In this document: piece by piece, positions 1 to 6,235 of the stretch | Numbering within the stretch: the stretch's first letter is position 1 | How the letters are laid out: the number at the start of each line of letters is the position of its first letter | From: a bacterium | GTDB lineage: Bacteria > Krumholzibacteriota > Krumholzibacteria > LZORAL124-64-63 | NCBI GenBank assembly: GCA_003646045.1 | Contig: QNDV01000034.1 | Span: forward strand, 1-12,075 | Direction of reading: 5' to 3' | Length of the DNA stretch: 12,075 bases | The notes under the pieces: model-generated | Database searches by the model: none | The model's input: the letters and a program-made list of their open reading frames with translations, nothing else | What the model was told of the DNA's origin: nothing | Translations under genes and position numbers: made by a program

Positions 1-1723
1 TCGCCGGCAGATCGTAGTAGGACCGCAGGTTGGCCAGATGTCGCACCGGATCACCGTTGAAACTGACGTGCACGCTGTTGCGCTGGTGGATGTACGAATA
101 GCCGGCCGCCAGTGTCCAACGATGAGTAATCTCGGCACGCGTAGTGATTTCGCCGCCGGCCATTTCCGCCGCACCGGCGTTGGTGTCGCCGTCGATCAAC
201 CGATCGTAGTCGTTGAAGAATGCCGCGACATCGACCCAGACGAGTCCCGACACGGCTTGACGGACACCCAGTTCGTAGGCCATCACCCGCTCGGATTCCA
301 GATCCGGATTGCCCAAGGGCACAACCATGCCCGGTATCGGCTCGATCTTCAGGTCGCTGTTGGCCCGCGACGGTGTGCGCACGGCCCGCGATACGGCGGC
401 CCACCAGGTCGCCGCCGGGGACGGCGTCCAGGCCAGACGCACGCTGGGCTGGTACTCGAAATCCGTAAGGTTGTTGACTTCGAACTTGGAGCCCAGCGTC
501 AAGGCCCACGCCGCCTGTTCGCCCAGGTCGATGCGGTCCTGTACGAAGAACGCTCCCCGGTTCAGGGTACGCCGGGCAGGATCAAAGAACACCGTACTGC
601 GCCGCTGGGTCTCGTCCCGCGTAGTGCGGTACTCCCCGCCCCACAACACCTCGTGACTGGCGAGGCGAAAGCGGTGCTGAAAGTCGGCGGTGTAGGTGTC
701 GCGTTTCTCCCACAGGCCGCCGTCACCACGCTCGGTGTGGTCGTAGAAGAGATGCAGAGCCAGATCGGAATCGGCGGACAGGGTTCGTTGCCACACTGCT
801 CCACCGTAGAGCCCCGAAACCTCGACTGTATCCCGCACGCCCAGGGAACCTGCCACCCGCGTCTGGCCGAACTGGCCGTCGTGCCAGGTACCGAAGAAGC
901 TGACCCGGTCGCGATCCCCGGCCTGCCAGTCGCCGCGCACTCCCACGTCCGCCTGGTGCCACCCGTCCTGGGCCTCGTCGCCCGGCGCATAGAAGTCACC
1001 CAGATCGGGACGACCATCGTGGGGAAATGCGGCGGGATCGTAGTCGTGGTACTTGCCGTGTACGCGCAGGTTGAAATCTTCACTGCCGAAACCGTAGCGG
1101 CCCAGCAGGCGATAGTTGGTGGCTCCACTGCCCGCTGTGGCGCTGACCAGGGCTCCGCGGGTGGCCGCCGCACTGCGCGTGACAACGTTGATGATGCCGT
1201 TGACGGCATTCGATCCCCAGAGGGCACCGCCGGGCCCGCGCACTACCTCGATGCGATCGATGTCCTCCACTGGCGGGTCCTGGATATCCCAATAGACCCC
1301 CGAGAACAGGGGCGTGTAGACGATGCGGCCGTCAATGAGCACAAGCAGCTTGGAGGAGAATCTCTCGTTGAAACCGCGAATGGAGATTTTCCATTTGTTG
1401 GCGTCCAGGTGGGCCACGTGCACGCCGGGTGCCAAGCGCAGCAATTCGGGCATCAGGTTCAGGCCCGAGCGCCGGATGTCCTCGCGGGTGATGACATACA
1501 TGGCACTGGCGCTGTCGAACCACTTTTCCGGTGTGCGCGAAGCCAGGGTCACCTTCATATCCAGCAACTGATCGAAGTCGAGGGCGGCAATTTGCCGGGC
1601 TGTACCATCGGTGTGGTCAGATTCAAGGGTCTGCGCATCCGCCGCGCATACCCTCGGGCAAGCGGCGAGAAGCACGGTGACAAGTACTCCCACCAACAGG
1701 GATCGTCCACCGTACGTTTGCAT
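1..1723 (-). CDS. TonB-dependent outer-membrane receptor, C-terminus cut by window edge
   Basis: This is a TonB-dependent receptor, an outer-membrane barrel with an N-terminal plug that imports a bound ligand using energy from TonB. The ATG at 1721-1723 follows an AGGGGGG Shine-Dalgarno, and the frame stays open for 574 codons to the left edge. Residues 1 to about 27 look like a signal sequence. The plug spans roughly residues 64-185 and shows 'AMYVITREDIRRSG', 'LLRLAPGVHVAHLDANKW', 'ISIRGF', 'LLVLIDGRIVYTPLFSGVYW', 'IEVVRGPGGALWGSNAVNG' and 'IINVVTR', all textbook for the family. A segment just before the plug, 'LLDMKVTLASRTPE', sits where the TonB box is expected. The rest is alternating polar/aromatic barrel sequence. 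Members of this subgroup usually run to about 650-700 residues, so perhaps 80-120 residues lie outside. The substrate cannot be told from the sequence. No Fur-box-like site was seen upstream. Confidence 0.93.
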   Translation of the reverse strand, partial: MQTYGGRSLLVGVLVTVLLAACPRVCAADAQTLESDHTDGTARQIAALDFDQLLDMKVTLASRTPEKWFDSASAMYVITREDIRRSGLNLMPELLRLAPGVHVAHLDANKWKISIRGFNERFSSKLLVLIDGRIVYTPLFSGVYWDIQDPPVEDIDRIEVVRGPGGALWGSNAVNGIINVVTRSAAATRGALVSATAGSGATNYRLLGRYGFGSEDFNLRVHGKYHDYDPAAFPHDGRPDLGDFYAPGDEAQDGWHQADVGVRGDWQAGDRDRVSFFGTWHDGQFGQTRVAGSLGVRDTVEVSGLYGGAVWQRTLSADSDLALHLFYDHTERGDGGLWEKRDTYTADFQHRFRLASHEVLWGGEYRTTRDETQRRSTVFFDPARRTLNRGAFFVQDRIDLGEQAAWALTLGSKFEVNNLTDFEYQPSVRLAWTPSPAATWWAAVSRAVRTPSRANSDLKIEPIPGMVVPLGNPDLESERVMAYELGVRQAVSGLVWVDVAAFFNDYDRLIDGDTNAGAAEMAGGEITTRAEITHRWTLAAGYSYIHQRNSVHVSFNGDPVRHLANLRSYYDLPA

Positions 1724-1782
1724 ACACACCCCCCTGCTGATGAATTCCGCGCCGGATTGCCGCGGAACTGTTCATCATGAAG

Positions 1783-1811
1783 ACTCTACCACTCGCCTTG
1801 TCGGCAATCAA
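1783..1811 (-). promoter_or_regulatory. Candidate sigma70-type promoter of the TonB-dependent receptor
   Basis: Read on the minus strand, TTGATT (1806-1811) and TAGAGT (1783-1788) are separated by exactly 17 bases. Each matches four of six consensus positions. The implied start near 1776 would leave a leader of about 50 bases before the receptor ATG. This is a by-eye match in a GC-rich genome whose sigma-factor preferences are unknown. Confidence 0.33.
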
Positions 1812-1939
1812 TACGGGGGTCTTTACCCATGGTTTGCACGGAAAGAGGGTATGTGCGGCTTATCCGGGCAGTTTGACAACAATTTACAGCGAATACTTCG
1901 AGATCCTGCCGGCGATCCGGACCGCTTGGTTAAGCCGGA

Positions 1940-2164
1940 ATGCCGGCACTTGGAAAAAAGACCTTGAAGAAACTGTACATTGGCAACCTTCCGTTCACCG
2001 CGACCGAAGACGAGATCCGCGAGCTGTTCGGCACCCATGGCGACATGCACTCGGTCGCACTGATCAACGACCGCGAGACGGGTCGTCCCCGAGGCTTCGG
2101 CTTCATCGAGATGGACGACGCTGCGCGCTCTTTTGCTTTCAGCAAGCGGATTTGTTCAACCTAG
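1940..2164 (+). CDS. RRM-domain RNA-binding protein, truncated or frameshifted
   Basis: This is a small single-RRM protein of the kind found in many bacteria, which binds single-stranded RNA. RNP2 is 'LYIGNL' (residues 12-17) and RNP1 is 'RGFGFIEM' (51-58). The linker 'INDRETGRPRG' is also typical. The ATG at 1940 lacks a clear Shine-Dalgarno. A TTG at 1964, preceded by GGAAAAAAG, would give the usual family start 'MKKLYIGNLPF' and may be the true one. The frame ends at TAG 2162-2164 after 74 residues. That is just after strand beta3, so helix alpha2 and strand beta4 are missing, where the family normally has 80-100 residues. In the frame one base out, bases after about 2135 read 'ADLFNLEIETVQALPAE', which resembles the usual alpha2/beta4 end ('..L.GREIRV.EARP'). 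A one-base deletion in the TCTTTTGC stretch is therefore plausible. It is a lone gene, convergent with the 35-residue gene. Confidence 0.62.
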   Translation: MPALGKKTLKKLYIGNLPFTATEDEIRELFGTHGDMHSVALINDRETGRPRGFGFIEMDDAARSFAFSKRICST

Positions 2165-2219
2165 AGATTGAAACGGTCCAAGCGTTGCCGGCGGAAAACA
2201 ACCGGTCAGCTGCGGTAAT

Positions 2220-2327
2220 TTACTTGTTCTTCTTTTCCTTTTTCATTTTTCGTTTTTCCTTGGCAGTATGCTGGGCCGTTTTCTGCTGTTCCCTCTTGCC
2301 CTTGTCTTTACTTCCCTTGTCACCCAT
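2220..2327 (-). CDS. 35-residue lysine-rich protein (MGDKG... type)
   Basis: A very small basic protein beginning 'MGDKGSKDKGKREQQ' and ending 'KEKRKMKKEKKNK', with 13 Lys and 2 Arg in 35 residues and no hydrophobic segment. The ATG at 2325-2327 follows AGGAGGA by six bases, one of the best ribosome-binding sites in the window. This argues strongly for translation and for this start rather than the longer in-frame start at 2420. Short Lys/Gln-rich peptides that begin MGDK are, to my recollection, common unnamed hypothetical proteins in diverse bacteria. Their function is not established. The composition suggests nucleic-acid or ribosome association, but that is inference only. The gene stands alone between the tRNA terminator and the convergent RRM gene, with 55 bases to the RRM stop. 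Its A/T-rich lysine codons differ from the GC-rich neighbours, as its composition requires. Confidence 0.68.
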   Translation of the reverse strand: MGDKGSKDKGKREQQKTAQHTAKEKRKMKKEKKNK

Positions 2328-2333
2328 ATCTGT

Positions 2334-2340
2334 TCCTCCT
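2334..2340 (-). promoter_or_regulatory. Shine-Dalgarno AGGAGGA of the 35-residue gene
   Basis: AGGAGGA on the minus strand, six bases before the ATG at 2327. It decides the start of this very short gene. The upstream in-frame ATG at 2420 has no comparable site. Confidence 0.75.
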
Positions 2341-2374
2341 TGCTTGATAACGTGTTGCTGACCTGCCTCCACCG

Positions 2375-2383
2375 ATAGTACCA
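2375..2383 (-). promoter_or_regulatory. Candidate extended -10 promoter of the 35-residue gene
   Basis: On the minus strand TGG followed by TACTAT has the form TGnTAnnAT, an extended -10 element. No convincing -35 lies 16-18 bases upstream, which is tolerated by this promoter class. It would give a leader of about 40 bases ending in the strong Shine-Dalgarno. Confidence 0.28.
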
Positions 2384-2492
2384 CATCCGGAGTTGTGGAC
2401 CTGCCTGCCTTTTTCGACATCTCGAATGTGTGCTACAAACGTCGCTGGGAGATGCTGTGAAGAGTCAGTAGACGCACCAGCCCAAATACGAA

Positions 2493-2522
2493 GCGGCCCC
2501 GCCGATCAATCAGCGGGGCCGC
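2493..2522 (-). terminator. GC-rich stem-loop downstream of the tRNA genes
   Basis: GCGGCCCCGC (2493-2502) and GCGGGGCCGC (2513-2522) form a perfect 10-base-pair stem around a 10-base loop, 28 bases beyond the end of tRNA-Arg. On the minus strand the bases after the stem are TTCGTATTT, a broken T-tract. It reads as an intrinsic terminator of the tRNA transcript with a weak U-run. The hairpin would also shield against read-through into the 35-residue gene. Confidence 0.7.
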
Positions 2523-2550
2523 ATCTCCTTGTGCTTACGCATTTTAGGAG

Positions 2551-2627
2551 TGGTACGCCCAGGAGGATTCGAACCCCCAGCCTCCTGGTCCGTAGCCAGA
2601 CGCTCTATCCAGTTGAGCTATGGGCGC
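2551..2627 (-). tRNA. tRNA-Arg(ACG)
   Basis: A 77-base cloverleaf on the minus strand including the encoded CCA (2551-2553). The acceptor stem GCGCCCA pairs with TGGGCGT, so the first pair is a G-U wobble. The D arm is GCTCAACTGGATAGAGC. The anticodon stem TCTGG/CCAGG closes the loop CTACGGA with anticodon ACG. The T loop is TTCGAAT. A34 is expected to be edited to inosine by TadA, allowing the tRNA to read CGU, CGC and CGA. It is the last of three tandem tRNA genes and lies 18 bases after tRNA-Ser(GCU). Confidence 0.95.
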
Positions 2628-2645
2628 ACCTTATTCGTCCGTTTC

Positions 2646-2733
<88 letters not shown>

Positions 2734-2741
2734 GGATCATC

Positions 2742-2828
2742 TGGCGGAGGGCGGGGGACTCGAACCCCCATGGGCTTTCACCCGGCGGTTTTCAAGACCG
2801 CTGCCTTACCAATTAGGACTAGCCCTCC
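2742..2828 (-). tRNA. tRNA-Ser(UGA)
   Basis: An 87-base class II tRNA on the minus strand with encoded CCA (2742-2744) and discriminator G. The acceptor GGAGGGC pairs with GCCCTCC. The anticodon stem GCGGT/ACCGC closes the loop CTTGAAA with anticodon UGA, reading UCN codons. The long variable arm GGGTGAAAGCCC is present. It is the first gene of the cluster and lies eight bases before tRNA-Ser(GCU). Confidence 0.94.
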
Positions 2829-2948
2829 GGCAATCCCGCTGGCTTCCGTTGACCCTAATTGTCCCGGCATCCCGTTTTGTAGGCCCTGCCCCACGGCACC
2901 CGGCGCCACCGGCCCTCGGACCGGGCGCAACGCCGTCAGCGGGAAGGC

Positions 2949-2977
2949 ACGGTACTACCTGTCCCGCCATTTGTCAA
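2949..2977 (-). promoter_or_regulatory. Candidate promoter of the tRNA cluster, overlapping the asmA-like stop
   Basis: A consensus -35, TTGACA (2972-2977, minus strand), is followed after 17 bases by TACCGT (2949-2954), a weak -10. The -35 lies inside the last codons of the asmA-like gene and its stop codon (2955-2957) is in the spacer. It would start a transcript about 115 bases before tRNA-Ser(UGA), allowing independent tRNA expression from within the envelope operon's 3' end. Bases 2829-2948 hold GC-rich inverted segments but no gene. Confidence 0.4.
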
Positions 2978-4292
2978 GGAGACCACTAAGCCCCTCCCTG
3001 AGGACTTCGCCGGCGTTATCCCGCGCCGCCTCCTTGAGTTGCGTCAGGTCAACCGCTACCGCGGGTTGCCGCGAGAGGCCTGTGAGATGCAAATCCAGGT
3101 TCACCCGCCCCTGTTGATCGCGCAGGGCGTCGGCCATGAAGCTCCAGCGGCCCAGATCGGGCGTGAAACCGGCAGGCAGCCGCGCACCCAGTCTCAGGTC
3201 GATGGTGCCGTCCAGCCCCACCCAGCCCTCGCCACGCCACTGGGTGTCGATACCATCAATAAAAAGATCCTGTACCAGATAGCGACCGTTTTCGACCCGA
3301 AAGGCATGGACAAGTTCCCGGAATCGCACCTCCACCAGATCCTGGCGTTGGCCCAGATACGGGCGGACTTCCCGCAGCCAGTCGGCGGCGTGCAACACTC
3401 CCTCGCCCGCTCCGGCCTGCCCGGTCACGTCCAACGTGGCCATGGTTGTGGCCTGGTCCCTCAGGCTGCACTGTCCGCTGCCTTCGCCCACAAGCACCGT
3501 TTCGAGCTTGTTCCCCAGGTCGGGCGCCCAGGGCGCAAGCAGGGCGGCAGCAGGTACACCGGTGGTGGCAAAGGAGAAATCCAGCTCGCCCCAGGGATCA
3601 CGCATCCAGTCGATGACGAAAGTGCCGGTGATCTCACCTCCCGCCAGACCGATGCGCACGGGATCAACCGTCAGGAGTGGACCGTCCAGTTCCATTTCCG
3701 CTCGCAGGTCCACATAGCGGGTTCCGTGTACCGTGAGGCGGGACACCGACAGATCCCCGCGACAATACAAATCCCCGGGGATCAGTTCCCCCGGAGGCCG
3801 CGGTCCACCAGTTGCGGCGGGTTCGTTCTGTCCAGGCACACCCAGACGCAGATCTCGTACCGTCAGTACCGCCTGCTCCACCAGCAACCGGTCCTGTGGC
3901 AGGGTCACGGACAGATGCTCCAGCACCACCTCCACACCCAGCACTTTGATCCGACGGCTCAACAACGGCCACAGCGCCACACGCACTTCCACTACCTCGA
4001 TGGCGGCCTCGTAGGCCACCAGGTCGAAATCGCTGCCCTGATGCTCGGTCAGGGCGGCACCGGTCCCGGCTATATGCCCTTGCCCCAGGTGTACGGCCAG
4101 ATGGGGCAGGACCCGCACCGAGGCCTCTCCCAGTTCCACCGTGGCGCCGGTGGCATCGGACACCTGCTGCACAAGCATTTGCCGCACACCGTCACCGGAA
4201 AGCAGGGCCGGAATAGCCATGACAACAAACAGCAGCAGCAGAACCACAATCACTGCCGGAACGACCACATATCTCGGTATCCTGCTCCTCAT
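2955..4292 (-). CDS. AsmA-family inner-membrane-anchored protein
   Basis: A 445-residue protein of the AsmA type: one N-terminal transmembrane anchor (residues about 8-31, 'YVVVPAVIVVLLLLFVVMAI') and a long periplasmic beta-rich body. Family signs are 'GATVELGEASVRVLPHLAVHLGQGHI' after the anchor and 'GGEITGTFVIDW' and 'LDVTGQAGAGEGVL' in the body. AsmA-like proteins are linked to outer-membrane assembly and to phospholipid traffic between membranes. The specific role here is not known. The longer open frame upstream (to 4508) is rejected as a start. The ATG at 4290-4292 overlaps the mnmA stop as ATGA, has GGAAGGA upstream and begins directly before the anchor. It is the last gene of the minus-strand train. 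At 445 residues it is short compared with E. coli AsmA (about 617). Confidence 0.8.
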   Translation of the reverse strand: MRSRIPRYVVVPAVIVVLLLLFVVMAIPALLSGDGVRQMLVQQVSDATGATVELGEASVRVLPHLAVHLGQGHIAGTGAALTEHQGSDFDLVAYEAAIEVVEVRVALWPLLSRRIKVLGVEVVLEHLSVTLPQDRLLVEQAVLTVRDLRLGVPGQNEPAATGGPRPPGELIPGDLYCRGDLSVSRLTVHGTRYVDLRAEMELDGPLLTVDPVRIGLAGGEITGTFVIDWMRDPWGELDFSFATTGVPAAALLAPWAPDLGNKLETVLVGEGSGQCSLRDQATTMATLDVTGQAGAGEGVLHAADWLREVRPYLGQRQDLVEVRFRELVHAFRVENGRYLVQDLFIDGIDTQWRGEGWVGLDGTIDLRLGARLPAGFTPDLGRWSFMADALRDQQGRVNLDLHLTGLSRQPAVAVDLTQLKEAARDNAGEVLREGLSGLLDKWRDR

Positions 4293-5452
4293 GAGGCCGT
4301 TCCTTCCCGGAGGACACTGGTGATGCGCCCACCCCCCAGCACTGTCTCTGCGCCCGGCCCGCCGTAGAGCACCAGTCCCTGCCCCGGCGCACCTCCCTCG
4401 ACGGGTTCGGCCAACTCGATTTCCCAGATGTCGCCGCGGCGCCTCCAACCGGACACCAGGGCTCCGTCGTGCCGATGGCGGATACGGGCGATCACCGGCT
4501 GCCCGCACCAGGTGCTGCCCTGGTCCTCCAGGCCGTCCACCAAATGAACGAAATCATCGGCCGCCAGGCCCGTGGTGGCTACCGCCGAGCGGGGCCCCAC
4601 CAGCAGGCGGTTCCTCCCGGGATCCAGGGCGACGACATAGAGGGGGCGCGGTGCCGCGACCCCCAGTCCCCGCCGTTGTCCGACGGTGTAGTGGATCAGG
4701 CCGCGGTGCCTCCCCAACACACGACCGGACGCATCGACAATCTCGCCGGGAGTCGTACAGGCCCCGTCATCGAACAGGAAGCTGCGATCACCGTCGGGCA
4801 CGAAACAGATCTCCTGGCTGTCGCTCTTGTCGGCCACGGACAGCCCCAAGCGACCGGCTGCCTGCCGCACCTCGTCCTTGGTGAACGAGCCCAGGGGGAA
4901 AACCAGTCCCGATAACAACTCCCGCGGGACGCGATGCAGGAAGTAGGACTGGTCCTTGGTCGGATCATACCCCCGCAGGAGACGCGCCTCCGTGCCGGTG
5001 AAGCCGATGCGCGCATAGTGCCCGGTGGCCGCCAGCGTGCAGCCCTGGCGACGGGCGAGTCGTGCCAATTCGGGAAAGCGCACGGTGCCGTTGCAGTCCA
5101 GACAGGGATTAGGCGTGCGGGCAGCGGCGTAGTCGGCCACGAAGGGCTCGATCACAGCCGAACGGAACGACTCCTCCACATCGCCCACCCAGTGGTTGGC
5201 GCCATGGCTCCTGGCCAGGCGGCGGGCCTCCTCGATGGCCTCGAGAGAACAGCAGGATTTATCCGTGGTATCGGGAGTGTCGTCGCCATGACAGAAATTC
5301 TTGAAGGTGACGCATTGGACGTCGCAGTCCAGGGCACGCAGCAGGGCCAGGCTGACGGCGCTGTCCACGCCACCGCTGAGTCCCAGCAGGACCCCCGTGC
5401 CCGGCGGCAGGCGGCGCCGCAGGGAGTCCGGGATGTCCAGGGGGAAAGTCAC
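4289..5452 (-). CDS. mnmA: tRNA-specific 2-thiouridylase MnmA
   Basis: MnmA activates U34 of tRNA-Lys, -Glu and -Gln with ATP and inserts sulfur to give 2-thiouridine. At 387 residues it is of normal length. The PP-loop 'GLSGGVDSAVS' is at residues 24-34. 'TPNPCLDCN' (113-121) carries Cys117 and Cys120. 'ATGHYAR' (142-148), 'KDQSYFLHR' (166-174) and 'SQEICFVPD' (212-220, Cys216) follow. The C-terminal region has 'HRGLIHYTVGQRRGLGV'. CxxC plus a third Cys is the pattern associated with MnmA/TtuA-type enzymes that may hold an iron-sulfur cluster. An extra cysteine-containing insert (Cys54, Cys67, Cys68) follows the PP-loop region. The start is GTG at 5450-5452, overlapping the TPR-lipoprotein stop as GTGA with no clear Shine-Dalgarno, so translational coupling is likely. 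Its stop overlaps the asmA-like start. A tRNA-modification enzyme is out of theme among envelope genes. Confidence 0.96.
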   Translation of the reverse strand: MTFPLDIPDSLRRRLPPGTGVLLGLSGGVDSAVSLALLRALDCDVQCVTFKNFCHGDDTPDTTDKSCCSLEAIEEARRLARSHGANHWVGDVEESFRSAVIEPFVADYAAARTPNPCLDCNGTVRFPELARLARRQGCTLAATGHYARIGFTGTEARLLRGYDPTKDQSYFLHRVPRELLSGLVFPLGSFTKDEVRQAAGRLGLSVADKSDSQEICFVPDGDRSFLFDDGACTTPGEIVDASGRVLGRHRGLIHYTVGQRRGLGVAAPRPLYVVALDPGRNRLLVGPRSAVATTGLAADDFVHLVDGLEDQGSTWCGQPVIARIRHRHDGALVSGWRRRGDIWEIELAEPVEGGAPGQGLVLYGGPGAETVLGGGRITSVLREGTAS

Positions 5453-6216
5453 CGGGTCGGCGGCCCCGCCGCCGGGGCGTTCATCAACTCGGTCACGATG
5501 CGCACATTGTCCCGGGACCGGTCGCCGATGTCACCGTCCGGATCATATTTCACCGCCAGTTCCCATTCGCGCAGTGCCTCACGATAGATCTTCGCCTCGG
5601 CGAACATGATGGCCAGGTTGTAGTGGGCCAGGGAACTTTCCGGATCGTGTTCCAGGGCGGCCTGGAACGCACCGAGGGCGTCTTCGGTCCTGCGCTGCCG
5701 CAGGTACAGACCGCCCAGGTTGCAACGGGCCTTCTGGTCGGAGGGATCCAGGTCCAGGGCCCTGAGGTAATACTGTTCCGCCGTGTTCTGGGCCGCGATC
5801 CGTTCATCACGACCGGTGGTCATTTCGGCGCGATCGTCCCACACCGAACCCAGGTTGACGACGGCCTCGATGAAAGTGGTGTCCTGGGTCGCGGCCCGGT
5901 CGAAATGGACTTCGGCGCTGTCCAGGAGGGCACCGACGCCCTGATCCTGCCAGCCCGCCCGGCCGGCGCTGTCACCCGCCGCCCGGTAGTAGTGATTGCC
6001 CATGAGGAAGCTCGCAAACACCGAGTTGGGCGGGCCCTCGTTGATGGCTGTCCACAGGGTATCGACCAGTACCTCGGCATCCAGGTTACCGGTACGGTCG
6101 ACGAAGCGGTCCAGCTCACTTTCCGGATCACTTTCCCGGCAACCGCCCAGCGCCACCAGGGTGACCACTGCTGCCAGCAACCAGCTTCCGCCCACCCATC
6201 CGGTCGATCGATTCAT
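5449..6216 (-). CDS. TPR-repeat lipoprotein
   Basis: A 255-residue predicted lipoprotein. A hydrophobic signal ends in the lipobox 'LGGC' (Cys26), followed by 'RESDPESELDRF'. The C-terminal half (about residues 135-235) has tandem tetratricopeptide repeats: 'AEQYYLRALDLDPSDQKARCNLGGLYLRQ', 'EDALGAFQAALEHDPESSLAHYNLAIMFAE' and 'REALREWELAVKYDPDG'. The region before them ('FMGNHYYRAAGD...', 'AEVHFDRAATQDTTFIEAVVNLGSV') looks like two more, degenerate repeats. TPRs are protein-docking scaffolds, so a role in assembling envelope partners is plausible. The ATG at 6214-6216 is chosen over the GTG two codons upstream (6222) because AAGGCGG lies eight bases before the ATG. It begins 19 bases after the barrel gene stop and overlaps mnmA by four bases. 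No catalytic motif is visible and the specific function is unknown. Confidence 0.85.
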   Translation of the reverse strand: MNRSTGWVGGSWLLAAVVTLVALGGCRESDPESELDRFVDRTGNLDAEVLVDTLWTAINEGPPNSVFASFLMGNHYYRAAGDSAGRAGWQDQGVGALLDSAEVHFDRAATQDTTFIEAVVNLGSVWDDRAEMTTGRDERIAAQNTAEQYYLRALDLDPSDQKARCNLGGLYLRQRRTEDALGAFQAALEHDPESSLAHYNLAIMFAEAKIYREALREWELAVKYDPDGDIGDRSRDNVRIVTELMNAPAAGPPTR

Positions 6217-6235
6217 CGTCACTACCGCCTTTTCG

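Noticed and set aside
38..1780. A 580-codon open frame on the plus strand
   Set aside because: It is antisense to the clearly recognisable TonB-dependent receptor, and its translation matches no family I recognise. Long antisense frames are common in GC-rich DNA.
1873..1901. A consensus TTGACA (plus strand) upstream of the RRM gene
   Set aside because: No acceptable -10 follows: the 17-base spacing gives CTTCGA and the 15-base spacing gives TACTTC. Not strong enough to list as a promoter.
2165..2219. Possible terminator hairpin between the convergent RRM and 35-residue genes
   Set aside because: Only four-base CCGG/CCGG pairing around a ten-base loop was found, with no T-run adjacent. Too weak.
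2328..2420. Extension of the 35-residue protein to an ATG at 2420
   Set aside because: The extra 31 residues run through the candidate promoter and the Shine-Dalgarno. The strong ribosome site decides for 2327.
2870..2945. GC-rich inverted segments after the asmA-like gene as an operon terminator
   Set aside because: The pairing is patchy, several alternatives compete and there is no U-tract on the minus strand.
3039..4367. A 442-codon open frame on the plus strand
   Set aside because: It is antisense to the asmA-like gene. The translation is rich in Gln/His/Pro without domains, as expected of a mirror frame.
4293..4508. Extension of the asmA-like gene to an upstream ATG at 4508
   Set aside because: The extra 72 residues are Arg/Gly/Ala-rich, lie inside mnmA out of frame, and would bury the membrane anchor. 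The ATG at 4292 has a Shine-Dalgarno and a typical 4-base overlap.
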